A stretch of DNA of 25,315 nt from Zygnema cylindricum (GCA_037447655.1 JBBHKE010001260.1:1-25315); one strand, 5' to 3'. Numbered from the stretch's first letter, positions 10,706 through 21,317 are shown. Numbers and translations are program-made. The notes: generated by a model from the letters alone, not told the origin.

Positions 10706-10845
10706 TGTATTTATAGTTTTTGTTGCTATTGCTGCCTATGATATTTACACCTAGCAGCGATGGTTATCCGTACATGGTACGGATTGTGTCAAAGGGTACA
10801 AATGGGAGAATGTGGGAGAAATGGGAAAACTTTGGGAAAAAAAAA

Positions 10846-10960
10846 GACGGAAAAAAAAATTGAAGGTAAATGAAGAAATTGAAAAAAAAAATGGAGAAAA
10901 ATGAAGAAATTGAAAAAAAATTGAAAAAAAATGAAGAAATTAAGAAAAAAATAATAATTT
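10846..10960 (+). repeat. A-rich minisatellite (AATGAAGAAATTGAAAAAAA type)
   Basis: The unit ATGAAGAAATTGAAAAAAA recurs three to four times with A-run length changes, giving a purine-rich tract. It is low complexity and non-coding. Confidence 0.7.
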
Positions 10961-12592
10961 GAAACTCTTAAATGCTTTTTTTTGTATTTATCATATTGTC
11001 AAAAAAATCCATTTTTTGTCACATGACAATTTTTTTTTTCTCCCATATTTGGATTTCCTCCCTTTAACTACATTGTTTTTCATTTAAAATTTGTAATTTT
11101 AAATTTTAAAATTCAAATTTCGCACTGAAATCAACCTCAATAATGATAAGAAAAAATCATAAAGAAACGATTCACATTTAGTAAAATATATCAACTTGAT
11201 AATAAAATAATAATTAAAGTATCAAAAAATTATTTACCAATTTTAATTAATAAGCAACTCCTGTATATTTCTAATTTTTTTCTTTCCCAATTTTTTTTTT
11301 TTTTTTTTTCATTTTCTTGAAGTGATGGCTTTTTAAATTTCTTTTTTCTTAACTGATTTCTTTTTCAATAGTGCAAGGTCTATCTTATTTTTTTGAACCA
11401 AAACATTTTTTTGGGAAGCTATTTTTTTTTTTGGGCAGCTGAGTTCAATAGTGTTTAATGAATAATTTTGGAAAAAGTTAAAGCTTGAAGTGTTAAGAAA
11501 TTTTCTGCTTTTGAGTTCAAATGGTTAAAAAAGTTACAAAAAAAGTTATATGCAGTATATTTTTCTGTATGATAATATAATGACATATAACCATTATATC
11601 TTTTTGTATAATATTATAATGAACTTATGTTGTACTTTTATGTTTTTTTGTAGTTGCCTGTTTCACAAAATCAAGTATATTTAATTATTTTAAATATTTA
11701 GTGGATGAAGTTTCAAGATTATGAACTTTTGATTACAAAATTTTACAACTGATTAACCACTCATTGTTTTTAATTATGGAAATAATATTTATATGCTGTT
11801 TACTAACAATGTTGTGTTTATAAACACTAAATTTGTTACACCTTCGATGATTTTGTAAATAACACTTTTTCGGTTAAGATTTTTTTCGGGCTCGAAATTA
11901 TAAAATTGTTTTAATAACACTTTTTAAGGGAGTGGCCGTAAATCGGCTATGTCACTCTACCATAAGTTAGAGTTATAATAATAAATAAATTAGAGGTTTA
12001 ATACTGATAATTCCTTTCCACTGATAGATTTTTCTTCAATACTAATAATTCCTCTACACTAATAGTGATGGACAGTGTACTTTATACATTATTACGTTAA
12101 CTTTGTAACTTTTTGACATTCAATAACGAAAATTTTATAAGCGAAATATTCATTGATATATTTGTAGACTTATAAAATGAATTCCATGCAACGTTTGAGA
12201 TTAATAAATTTTGTTAGTAAACCATCTTCACTAATTGGATTATTTCTCTTTCATATCCACCTTACTTCAAAAATGTTTTTTCTTCCCACATTTGAGTTTA
12301 AAATTTGACATTTGCTTTTAACTTTTTGGAAATTTTAAAAAATGTAATTCGCATCTTGACATTACTACATAATAATTTCTTTGAAAGGTTTTGGAAATAA
12401 AGAAAATCGTTAATATATAAAACAAATACCATATACATAAATTCAACAATTCACAACATATCATTCCACAGTCCAAAATAATCTCTTATGATAAGCTATT
12501 ACAAACTTTTTTTACCGAATTCCCATCAAGAGTTGGAAAAATGTTTTCCCATCTCCCAGTTAGGAAGTCGTATTATCCTCTTTGATGGGTAA

Positions 12593-13949
12593 TGTAGAAA
12601 TTGATGGTTCTTTTAGTATTTTATAGGTCTAAAATATAATGTAGAAAAGAAGCCGAGGAAATCTGCCTCTAACTCCTCTCTTCAACTCCCACACTTGTTG
12701 CAGTCACTGAAAGTTGGAGAGGAAGCTAGAGCCATGGCTACCTAGGCTATCCAGAGGTTTACGGGAAATAGATTAGTTGATTTACGGATTGGTAGTTTTC
12801 TTAACTAAAAAGAAAGCTGTCAAATCTAGGATTTGATCCACGTACCTGTTGTTCAATAGAGCTGCCGCTAGCCGGTAGCCTCATCCATTACGTATAGGAC
12901 TAGAGTTACATGATATAGGGTTTGTTAAATATTTAAATGTTGCCACATAGCATAATTCATTCAACGACAACTGTTTACGGGATACATAGATTAGGTTATG
13001 TAAAATTACGGATTACGGTTTGGATAGGAAACGAGTACCGTGCATTTGTTTCTTTAAACAAAACAAATATCTCGCAAGTATTTATGAAGGCTACGATTGA
13101 AATATGCATTCAATCGAACGGCCGGAAAGAAAGCCGATATCGTGGAAGAGAATCTCGACGGTTTGTGGTCATCGCTACATCGGATGACACGTGGCACAAC
13201 TACATTGGATCGCGACATCTCCGGGGATTACGGGACCGAATCCGGATATGACATGTGTCGACATTTAGGCCATGTCGTAAATATTCGTACAGAAAGTACA
13301 CCGGCAGCTGAACTTTTGTGTAAAAGAGTGTTATATGATTGGTGCCGTACATCTGTAGATAGAGTTTTAGAGAGAGATAGGACTTAGAAAAAAATGGTAG
13401 ATATGACCCTCTCTCCCAAAGAGCTTCTGTACAAAAGGTCAACTTTGACCCTACATAACTTACTGCTCAGGGGAGCAAATTCAAAGATTCTTTTTGCTAT
13501 GGACTCAGGGGAGTCTTACTTTCACAAGGGTGAAGGTGGTCAGTGTTTTTGTGTGCTAGGGTGGCAGTTATTCTTCTCGAAACACAAAGGGGTCAGAGTT
13601 ATCCTTGAGGCATCGTGTGAGCTTCCTACTCTAAGGACCTATGGAGGTCTCAGATTTGAAGGTAAAACTTTCACTCTCTCCCCCTCCTCAATCCCTCTAT
13701 CTTCCTTTCCTTTTGTCTTTCTTTGATCCCTACCTCTCTCCCTCCCTTTCTCTTTATTCAGAGCTACCCTGTCCAACATTCTAACTTTTCTTCCCTCTCT
13801 CTCCTTCTCTCCCTCCCTTGTTCACTCTATATCTCACCCTCTCTCACCTAAAGGCTCCAATTGAATTTCCACTCCTTTTTTTTTTTGAACGAACTCCAAA
13901 TTGTAAAAGTTTCTAAAATTATAAAAATATTCCAAATTATCCCTTTTCA
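12593..13949 (+). repeat. 5' LTR of copia element A
   Basis: It matches 18033-19388 almost base for base, with about one difference per 20 bases. It begins TGTAGAAATTGATGG and ends ATTATCCCTTTTCA. At 1,357 bases it is long for a copia LTR. The last third carries a CT-rich tract (about 13,670-13,850) and a T run. I cannot place a convincing TATA box. Reading frames inside it are not kept in the 3' copy, so I treat them as non-coding. Confidence 0.93.
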
Positions 13950-13975
13950 CACCAATAGCAATCTGTTCGGCATTC

Positions 13976-14616
13976 ATGTCACCTATTCCGTGGAACGAAG
14001 AGAATGATATTGATACCTGGGACTACAACAATATAGCGGCTAAGAACATCATCCTCCGCCATCTTACTCAAGGGCTTTCATCTCCCCATCTGCAGGTAGA
14101 AAGGGCATCCGATCTTTGGGTGGCTCTCATAGAGATGTATCGAAGTGGTACGATTCAACAACAACAGTTGGCTGATAAGAAAATTAAGGAGTATGTATAC
14201 AAATGGGGGAAGATGTTGGATTTTTGCAATGAGCTTGCTACACTTTTCATGGACATGGAGAGTGCTCGAAAAGTATTTAGCGAATAGGAAAAAGTCAACT
14301 GTTTACTGATGAAGTTACCCGATGAGTTCGAGAACATAGTCAACAGTGAGCAGGACTTGGAGGACTCAAGGTGGATTTGGAATTCGGTGATAGGAATGAC
14401 TCTCGTTCGGGAGAATACGATGGAGACCCGAAGTGGAAAAAGAGTGGGCAAGCTTTGTCAGCTAGGACCGATTGGAGGAACAATGATTCCAAGAAACAGG
14501 TTGGAAATTATCGAGGGGAGGGGCAGAAAAATCAAACCGAAGAGTTCGGACCAAAGACTCCTGAGGGTTTGTGCCATTTTTGTAAGAAACCCGGGCACTA
14601 ATATGCTGAATGCACT
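13976..14616 (+). pseudogene. Copia A gag relic (capsid plus zinc knuckle)
   Basis: The frame starting at 13976 matches the copia gag capsid pattern: a Trp-Asp pair followed by Ala and Ile-rich helix residues, then SDLWVALIEMY. In intact elements about 50 residues precede this point. Here the LTR ends only 26 bases upstream, so the N-terminus is missing. A TAG interrupts at 14285. A frameshift near 14,365 moves the rest into another frame, which continues through a basic stretch to a CCHC zinc knuckle, CHFCKKPGH then YAEC, at 14572-14613. A TAA at 14599 sits inside the knuckle. Gag would form the virus-like particle and the knuckle would bind element RNA. This copy cannot make either intact. 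Confidence 0.85.
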
Positions 14617-14685
14617 AAGTTAACCGAGCTGCGGTTAAAGGAGGGGCAGACCGGTGGACCTCCGAGAGGAAAGAAAAAGGCCCTT

Positions 14686-15105
14686 GTGACACAGGTACAT
14701 GAGGCGGAATCCGAGGACGAGGACAATGAACTTCTTTTGGATGAGGAGTTAAAAGCGGAAAACGAGGTCAAAATTCCACGAAAGCAGAAATGTGCTTTCG
14801 GTGGATTGAAAGGTGAAGCAGACTGGATTGTAGACTCAGGTGCATCCATGCACATGTGTAAAGATAAACACCTGTTCACTAAGATAAGAAAGATTCCCAC
14901 CGTAGAGATAGAGTACGGGAATGGGAGGATAGTCACTACTACTGTTGTAGGATCGGTAGATCTAAAAGTGTTAGTAGAAAGAAAGACATCCCTAGTAACA
15001 TTCTTCGATGTATTGTTTATTTCGGAGCTGAACAAAAATCTCATCTCTATGTGTGTATTAGATGATAAGGGTTTTGATACTAGCACTAGGAAAGGGTATT
15101 TATTG
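14686..15105 (+). pseudogene. Copia A protease domain
   Basis: This follows the zinc knuckle in the same frame after the stop at 14599. It contains WIVDSGASMHMC, the retrotransposon aspartic protease signature, with the catalytic DSGA at 14833-14844 intact. Downstream residues (a GNGRIV turn, then DVLFISELNKNLIS) follow the family order. An acidic linker (EDEDNELLLDEEL) precedes it. The enzyme would cut the Gag-Pol polyprotein. The frame shifts near 15,105, after which the coding continues in another frame with the gag-pre-integrase region. Confidence 0.88.
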
Positions 15106-16214
15106 CTAGTTTTGAGGAGGAAGTTTATTTTACTGCTGAAAAAGGTAGCCAATGGATGTTTAAGCTGATTTTAAGCAATGAAAAGAAGAAACTTTATCAT
15201 TCTGGTGTTCATGATATAACGTTGTGGCATAAGAGGCTTGGACATGTGAATCTAGATAAGTTAAGAGAGATGAAAAAGATAGGAGTAGTGAAAGGAATTC
15301 AATTCGGTGAGAGTGAGAATCTAAGTGATTGTAGTGAATGTGCTCAAGGTAAAGCACACAGGTTACCCTTCCCAAAAACTGCTACCTATAAGGGAGAAAA
15401 GATTATAAATTTAGTACACATAGATATTTGGGGGCCGACCAGAGTGCCATCACCCGAGGGGAAGAGATTTATGATGACTATCACCGATGATTGGTCTCGA
15501 TATTCCAAGGTGTATTTTTTGAAAAATAAGTCAGAGGCTCGAAATATGTTAAACAATATAAAGCATGGAGTGAAAAACTCCATGAAACCTCAATCAAGAG
15601 AGTGAGGAGTGACAACGGTGGAGAGTATACCTCTAACCAGTTTGAGGATTTTTTGAGAGAAAATGGAGTGGAACACCAAAAGACAGTTCGTGAAAATCAT
15701 GAGCAAAATGGTGTAGCTGAAAGATTAAATAGAACACTGAGTAATATTGCTAGAAGTATGCTGTCAGATAAGAGTATAAGAAAGAAGTTTTGGGCCGAAG
15801 CAATGAACTGTGCAAATTATCTCAAAAATAGAGTTATTACTTCAGCTATAAAAGGTCAAACACCTTATGAGAGATGGACCGGCCGGAAACCAGACATATC
15901 TCCCTTAAAGGGTTTTCGGCAGTCAAGTATTCAATCTAGCTACAGATTGGTCTAATTGGAAGCTAGATCCTAAAGGAAAACCGGGATACTTATTAGGATA
16001 TGATGAGGATGTTAAAGGATATAGAGTTTATGATCTAAAAATGGAAGATATAATCTTAGTAAAGCATCTAGTAGTTATGGATGAAAGAAAGTCTGTGGAT
16101 CCCTTTAAGTATACAAAGTCTGTAAAAATCAGATTTGAGTCAAAAAATTCCGATGACTTTGAGCTTCCTAACTATCCAGGTTTTAGAGAAGATGACATTC
16201 TTGCAAGTATAAAT
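15106..16214 (+). pseudogene. Copia A integrase (split by two frameshifts)
   Basis: Three frames together cover this domain. First (about 15,106-15,560) comes the HHCC zinc-binding region, LWHKRLGHVN with CSECAQGKAHRLPF. The core then opens with LVHIDIWGP and TITDDWSRY, which hold the first two catalytic acids (DD of DDE). Next (about 15,565-15,915) come RSDNGGEYTS and QNGVAERLNRTL, the latter carrying the catalytic Glu. Last (about 15,957-16,214) comes KLDPKGKPGYLLGY and YRVYD, the copia-type C-terminal signature. All DDE residues survive, but the frame breaks near 15,560 and 15,930. A TAG at 16215 ends the third frame. The protein would insert element cDNA into the genome. Confidence 0.9.
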
Positions 16215-16217
16215 TAG

Positions 16218-17280
16218 ACCGAAAAGGACTCGGCTGCGGAAACTCCAGTGACAACTCTACCCGAAGCGGAAGACGTGGTGGAAATTGAATCGGAATCAAG
16301 GGACAGGGGAGAAGCCGAGATTGTTCGAAAGAACCCACGAGAACCATCTATTCCAGCCAAAGATTTTGAGGGGGGAAGGAGAAGTAGCAAAAGATTGCAA
16401 GAAAAACAGGTTAATAACAAGGTACCAAAACTATCTCATCAAGATGAACCTTAGACTTATGGAGAGGCGATGACTCGTCCAGAAAGGAACCGGTGGAAGA
16501 CAGCCATCAATGAGGAGATGGCCTCAATTGTGGCAGCCGATACAAGGGAGCTGGTGGATTGTCCACCTAACCGAAAACCAATCGGTTGTAAGTGGGTCTT
16601 CAAATTAAAACTGAACCCAGATAACACCATTGAGCATTACAAAGTCCGATTAGTGGTAAAAGGATTTACACAGAAAGAAGGCATCGACTACGAGGAAACC
16701 TTTGCCCTTGTCGTCAGATTTCCCTCCGTCCGCATACTTCTCAGTCTAACAGCAGCGGAAGACATAGAGGTGCACCAGATGGACATCAAGACAACCTTTT
16801 TGAATGGAGAATTGGAAGAGGAGATCTTCATGCGACAACCCAAAGGATTTGTGGAGGAAGGAGAGGAGAGTAAGGTATGCCGGCTGATTAAATCTCTTTA
16901 TGGTTTAAAACAAGCGCCATGACAGTGGAATAAGAAGCTTGATGACTTTCTTACCTGTCTGGGATATATTCGGATCAGCTAAGATCACTCAATCTATGTT
17001 TTTGAAGATGAGGAAGGTGTTGTTTATTGCAATTTATGTTGATAATTTACTTGTTTTAAGTAAATCAACGGAAAAAATTAATAAATTGAAAACCGATCTT
17101 AAGGGGAGATTTAAAATGAAGGATATGGGGGAGGCAAGATATATTTTGGGATTTCAAGTAGAAAGAGACCGAGAAAGAAAGATTATAAGATTGACTCAAA
17201 AGGAAGAAATAGAGAACATGTTGGAAAAATTTCAGATGGATAAAGCTAATAGTTGCACAACTAAAAAGGGGATGTGAGGG
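16218..17280 (+). pseudogene. Copia A reverse transcriptase (stops, mutated YVDD box)
   Basis: A charged linker leads to the RT domain, which starts near 16,470 after a TAG at about 16,452. Motifs in order are RWKTAINEEM, GCKWVFKLKLN, KGFTQKEGIDYEETF, then HQMDIKTTFLNG with the first catalytic Asp at 16782-16784, and LIKSLYGLKQAP. A TGA at 16920 replaces the Arg codon normally expected after KQAP. A TAA near 16,978 and a frameshift follow. The catalytic box at 17035-17046 reads YVDN instead of YVDD, so a metal-binding Asp is lost and polymerase activity is not expected. GRFKMKDMGEARYILG completes the domain. A TGA at about 17,275 ends the frame. Confidence 0.92.
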
Positions 17281-17341
17281 GAGTGAGGATGAAGGAGTCA
17301 TAGTCTAAGACCAAGAATTAAGTCCTGAAGAACAGAAGTTC

Positions 17342-17986
17342 ATGCAGACTATACCTTACAGGCAAGTAGTGGGAAGCCTAATCTATTTTATGAATTGTAC
17401 CCGGCCGGATTTAGCTGCAGCTGTAGGAGTGTTGAGTAGAAGTCTAAATGCTCCCACTAAGAAGGATTGGGAGGCAGCTAAGAGAGTCGTTAGATACTTG
17501 ATAGGAACCAGGGATCTATGGTTGCATTTGGGTGGGGAGAATAGTGACATCACTACTTGGAGTGATGCCAGTTATGGTGATACTCCAATGAGGAGAAGTA
17601 CTTCTAGATATGTATTATATGTGGTTGATAAGGCTTGCTGTTGGACTAACAAACAACAAAAGGTTATTGCTCAGTCCACCATTGAGGCTGGGTATATGGC
17701 CTCATGCTCTGCAGTAAAAGAATTGATGTGGGTCAAGTCTTTGCTTGGTGAGCTTGGTTACCTTAAAAGTGGTGTGCAGAAATTGTTTTGTGATAATCAG
17801 GCAGCAATCGCTATTTCTGCCAATCCTAAACATCATTTTAAACCCAAACACATGGACATTAGACTCAGCTTTGTTAGGGAGAAAGTAGAAAACAAAATAA
17901 TCAGTTTAGAGTACCGACCAGATAGTGAGATGGTAGCAGATATGATGACCAAACCTGTGCCTTCCCCTAAGCTAATTTTCTGCTAG
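17342..17986 (+). pseudogene. Copia A RT thumb/RNase H domain
   Basis: An uninterrupted frame of 214 codons runs to the natural end of pol. It carries YRQVVGSLIYF and TRPDLAAAVGVLSR, the conserved copia connection region. The RNase H motifs are TWSDASYGD (first Asp), IEAGYMA, CDNQAAIAIS (third Asp), and KHMDIRLSFVRE. At 17690-17692 the codon GGG gives Gly where the family has the catalytic Glu of the AEY motif. RNase H would degrade the RNA strand during cDNA synthesis, and loss of this Glu should disable it. The frame ends at TAG 17984, 46 bases before the 3' LTR, with ADMMTKPVPSPK as expected at the pol C-terminus. Confidence 0.92.
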
Positions 17987-18020
17987 GAGAAGTGTGGTCT
18001 GAAATTAAAGAGTGGCTAGA

Positions 18021-18032
18021 AAATAAGGGGAG
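18021..18032 (+). other. Polypurine tract of copia A
   Basis: AAATAAGGGGAG contains a single pyrimidine and directly abuts the TG start of the 3' LTR. This is where plus-strand priming occurs in LTR elements. Confidence 0.8.
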
Positions 18033-19388
18033 TGTAAAAATTGATGGTTCTTTTAGTAATTTCTAGGTCTAAAATATAATGTAGAAAAGAAGCGGAGGGA
18101 ATCTGCCTTTAACTCCTCTCTTCAACTCCCACACTTGTTGCAGTCACTGAAAGTTGAAGAGGAAGTTAGAGCCATGGCTACCTAGGCTATCCAGAGGTTT
18201 ACGGGAAATAGATTAGTTGATTTACGGATTGGTAGTTTTCTTAACTAAAAAGAAAACTGTCAAATCTAGGATTTGATCTAGGTACTTGCCGTTCTATAGA
18301 GTTGTCGGTAGCCGGTAGCCTCATCCATTACGTATAGGACTAAATTTATATGATATAGGGTTTGTTAAATATTTAAATGTTGCCACATAGCATAATTCAT
18401 TTAACGACAACTGTTTACGGGATACATAGATTACGTTATGTAAAATTACGGATTACGGTTTGGATAGGAAACGAGTACCGCGCATTTGTTTCTTTAAACG
18501 AAACAAATATCACGTAAGTATTTATGACGGCTACGATTGAAATATGCATTCAATCGGACGGCCAGAAAGAATACCGAGATCGTGGAAAAGAATCTCGACG
18601 GTTTGTGGTCATCGCTACATCGGATGACACGTGACACAACTACATTGGATCGCGACATCTCCGGGGATTACGGGACCGAATCCGGATATGACATGTGTCG
18701 ACATTTAGGCCATGTCGTACAATATTCGTACAGAAAGTACACCGACAGCTGAACTTTTGTGTAAAGGAGTGTTATATGATTGGTGCCGTACATCTGTAGA
18801 TAGAGTTTTAGAGAGAGATAGGACTTGGAAAAAATTGGTAGATAGGACTCTCTCTCCCAGAGAGCTTCTGTACAAAAGGTCAACTTTGACCCTACATAAC
18901 TTACTGCTCGAGGAGCAAATTCAGAGATTCTTTTTGCTATGGACTCAAGGGAGTCTTACCTTCACAAGGGTGAAGGTGGTCAGTGTTTTTGTGTGCTAGG
19001 GTGGCAGTTATTCTTCTCGAAACACAAAGGGGTCAGGGTTATCCTCGAGGCATCGTGTGAGCTGCCTACTTTGAGGACCTATGAAGGTCTCAGATTTGAA
19101 GGTAAGACTTTCACTCTCTCCCCCTCCTCAATCCCTCTATCCTCCTTTCCTTCTGTCCTTCTTTGATCCCTACCTCTCTCCCTCCCTTTGTCTTTATTCA
19201 GAGCTACCCTGTCCAACATACTAACTTTTCTTCCCTCTCTCTCCTTCTCTCCCTCCCTTGTTCACTCTATATCTCACCCTCTCTCACCTAAAGGCTCCAA
19301 TCGAATTTAAACTCCTTTTTTTTTTGAACGAACTCCAAATTGTAAAAGTTTCTAAAATTATAAAAATATTCCAAATTATCCCTTTTCA
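18033..19388 (+). repeat. 3' LTR of copia element A
   Basis: This is the direct repeat of 12593-13949, starting TGTAAAAATTGATGG and ending ATTATCCCTTTTCA. Differences are scattered, mainly single substitutions with a few one-base indels (for example around 18,717 and 18,910). The indel near 18,910 breaks a frame that is open in the 5' copy. Its CT-rich tract lies at about 19,110-19,300. Confidence 0.93.
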
Positions 19389-19607
19389 ATAGACTGGGCG
19401 CTTTCACCAAATTACAAATCTTCACCAGATATTGCTTATATTCACAAAAACAATAAACGTCGAAACAATTGTTTAAACAGTATATGATTGTTTAAACGTT
19501 TTTTCTATTTAACTGGGAGATGACGACACTACTAAGGGTGACGTTTCGTTGGCTCAATTCTCAAACATTCCGTTCAATTTTACCATCATTTTGAAAGTGA
19601 ACTTGTT

Positions 19608-19685
19608 GGAGGGAGGGAGGGGGAGGGAGGCAAAGAGGGAGGGAGGTAGGGAGGGAGGGAGGGAGGGTGAGAGGGAGGGAGGGGC
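19608..19685 (+). repeat. (GGGA)n block, G-quadruplex-capable
   Basis: More than a dozen GGG runs are separated by one to a few bases, mainly as GGGAGGGAGGG. The pattern satisfies the usual four-run G-quadruplex rule many times over. Confidence 0.85.
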
Positions 19686-19822
19686 AGCAATGATTGGAAA
19701 GTAGAGAACCATAGATATGATTATAGCGTGCAATGACGACTATTGTTTTATCAAATTATTTTTCTCTTTAAATACATTTGTACGTTTAAGAGTCAAACCT
19801 TAAACAAACAATTTTTGAAAGA

Positions 19823-19847
19823 TTTTTTTTGTTTTTTTTTTTTTTTT
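19823..19847 (+). repeat. T-rich homopolymer run
   Basis: A run of 25 bases, all T except one G, followed by an A/T-rich stretch. It could be the tail of a retroposed copy, but no body is recognisable. Confidence 0.6.
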
Positions 19848-20103
19848 AAAAAATAATTTTTAAATACAAATTTTGAAGTAAATATAAATAAAAATTTTAA
19901 AAAAAACGACGAGTGCATCCTTTTTTCTAGGCCAATCACGTTCTTCCGCTTCTTGAGAGAAACAATTTATGTCTTTAAAAAAAAAGTTTTGCTCAAAATC
20001 CGGTATTTATAGTGTAGTGATTGTTATCCGTACAACCCAATAAAAAATGGCCACGAATTCTAAAATTTACAAATAACCACTAATTGGCCTAAATGGGGCA
20101 TTA

Positions 20104-21039
<936 letters not shown>

Positions 21040-21096
21040 TGTTGAGATTCAAAAAAAGTGGCCATAGGATCGTCCAATTACAACACAAGAAGCTAC

Positions 21097-21182
21097 GGAA
21101 AACAATTCTCTATATGAGAAAACAAAATATAATTACTAAGGAAAACAATTCTCTATATGAGAAAGCAAAGCTTAATTACTGA
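21097..21182 (-). repeat. 43-base tandem duplication inside LTR B
   Basis: GGAAAACAATTCTCTATATG and its continuation occur at 21097 (first bases slightly changed) and 21140, exactly 43 bases apart. The copies differ at a few positions. The duplication lies downstream of the TATA box in the element's orientation. Confidence 0.85.
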
Positions 21183-21308
21183 ACAAGGAAGAAGATAGAT
21201 TAATTCCACGGACAAAATAAGCACTCAGTGCAAAAATAGCAGCAGGGAAAATTAGAGACAATTTTTCAGTAGTTTGATGATTGATTTTCAATGTCCAGCA
21301 TGAGTACA

Positions 21309-21317
21309 TTTTATATA
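21309..21317 (-). promoter_or_regulatory. TATA box of LTR B
   Basis: On the - strand the sequence reads TATATAAAA, a perfect TATA box, about 350 bases into the LTR and after the U3 repeats. Transcription would start roughly 25-35 bases downstream, near 21,275-21,285, and run leftward. Confidence 0.6.

Larger units (their letters stand above)
10444..12592. other. AT-rich gene-less block with simple repeats
   Basis: No supported gene. From about 10,800 the base composition becomes strongly AT-rich, and the GTACGG hexamer is absent up to the LTR at 12,593. It contains an AT microsatellite, an A-rich minisatellite, a T run at 11291-11309, and a locally symmetric AAATTTTAAATTTTAAAATT stretch near 11,095. 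The block ends at the 5' LTR of copia element A. Confidence 0.55.
12593..19388 (+). mobile_element. Ty1/copia-type LTR retrotransposon A (complete layout, dead)
   Basis: Two direct LTRs of about 1,357 and 1,356 bases flank a 4.1 kb interior with gag, protease, integrase, reverse transcriptase and RNase H in that order. Integrase before RT is diagnostic of the copia superfamily. The element starts TGTAGAAATT and ends CCCTTTTCA, the usual TG..CA form. A polypurine tract abuts the 3' LTR. By eye the LTRs are about 95% identical, so the insertion is not recent. The interior has at least six stops and several frameshifts, and both the RT and RNase H catalytic motifs are changed. The 5 bases before the element (GGTAA) and after it (ATAGA) do not match, so no target-site duplication is seen. 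It cannot move on its own. Confidence 0.95.
19389..20103. other. Spacer between copia A and the CT satellite
   Basis: No supported gene. It contains two ATTGTTTAAAC direct copies around 19,468-19,499 (GTTTAAAC is itself palindromic), the GGGA block, and an A/T-rich stretch with a T run. One ATCCGTAC site lies near 20,028. Confidence 0.5.

Noticed and set aside
12846-12905. tRNA-like fragment on the - strand of LTR A (a GGATCAAATCC box-B-like string, also near 18,290 in diverged form)
   Set aside because: The anticodon and T stems do not pair, and the 3' LTR copy has lost the similarity; not a tRNA gene or a convincing SINE.
18712-18999. Open frame in the 3' LTR of copia A
   Set aside because: It differs in frame from the 5' LTR through indels, so it is not conserved between the two copies of the same sequence.
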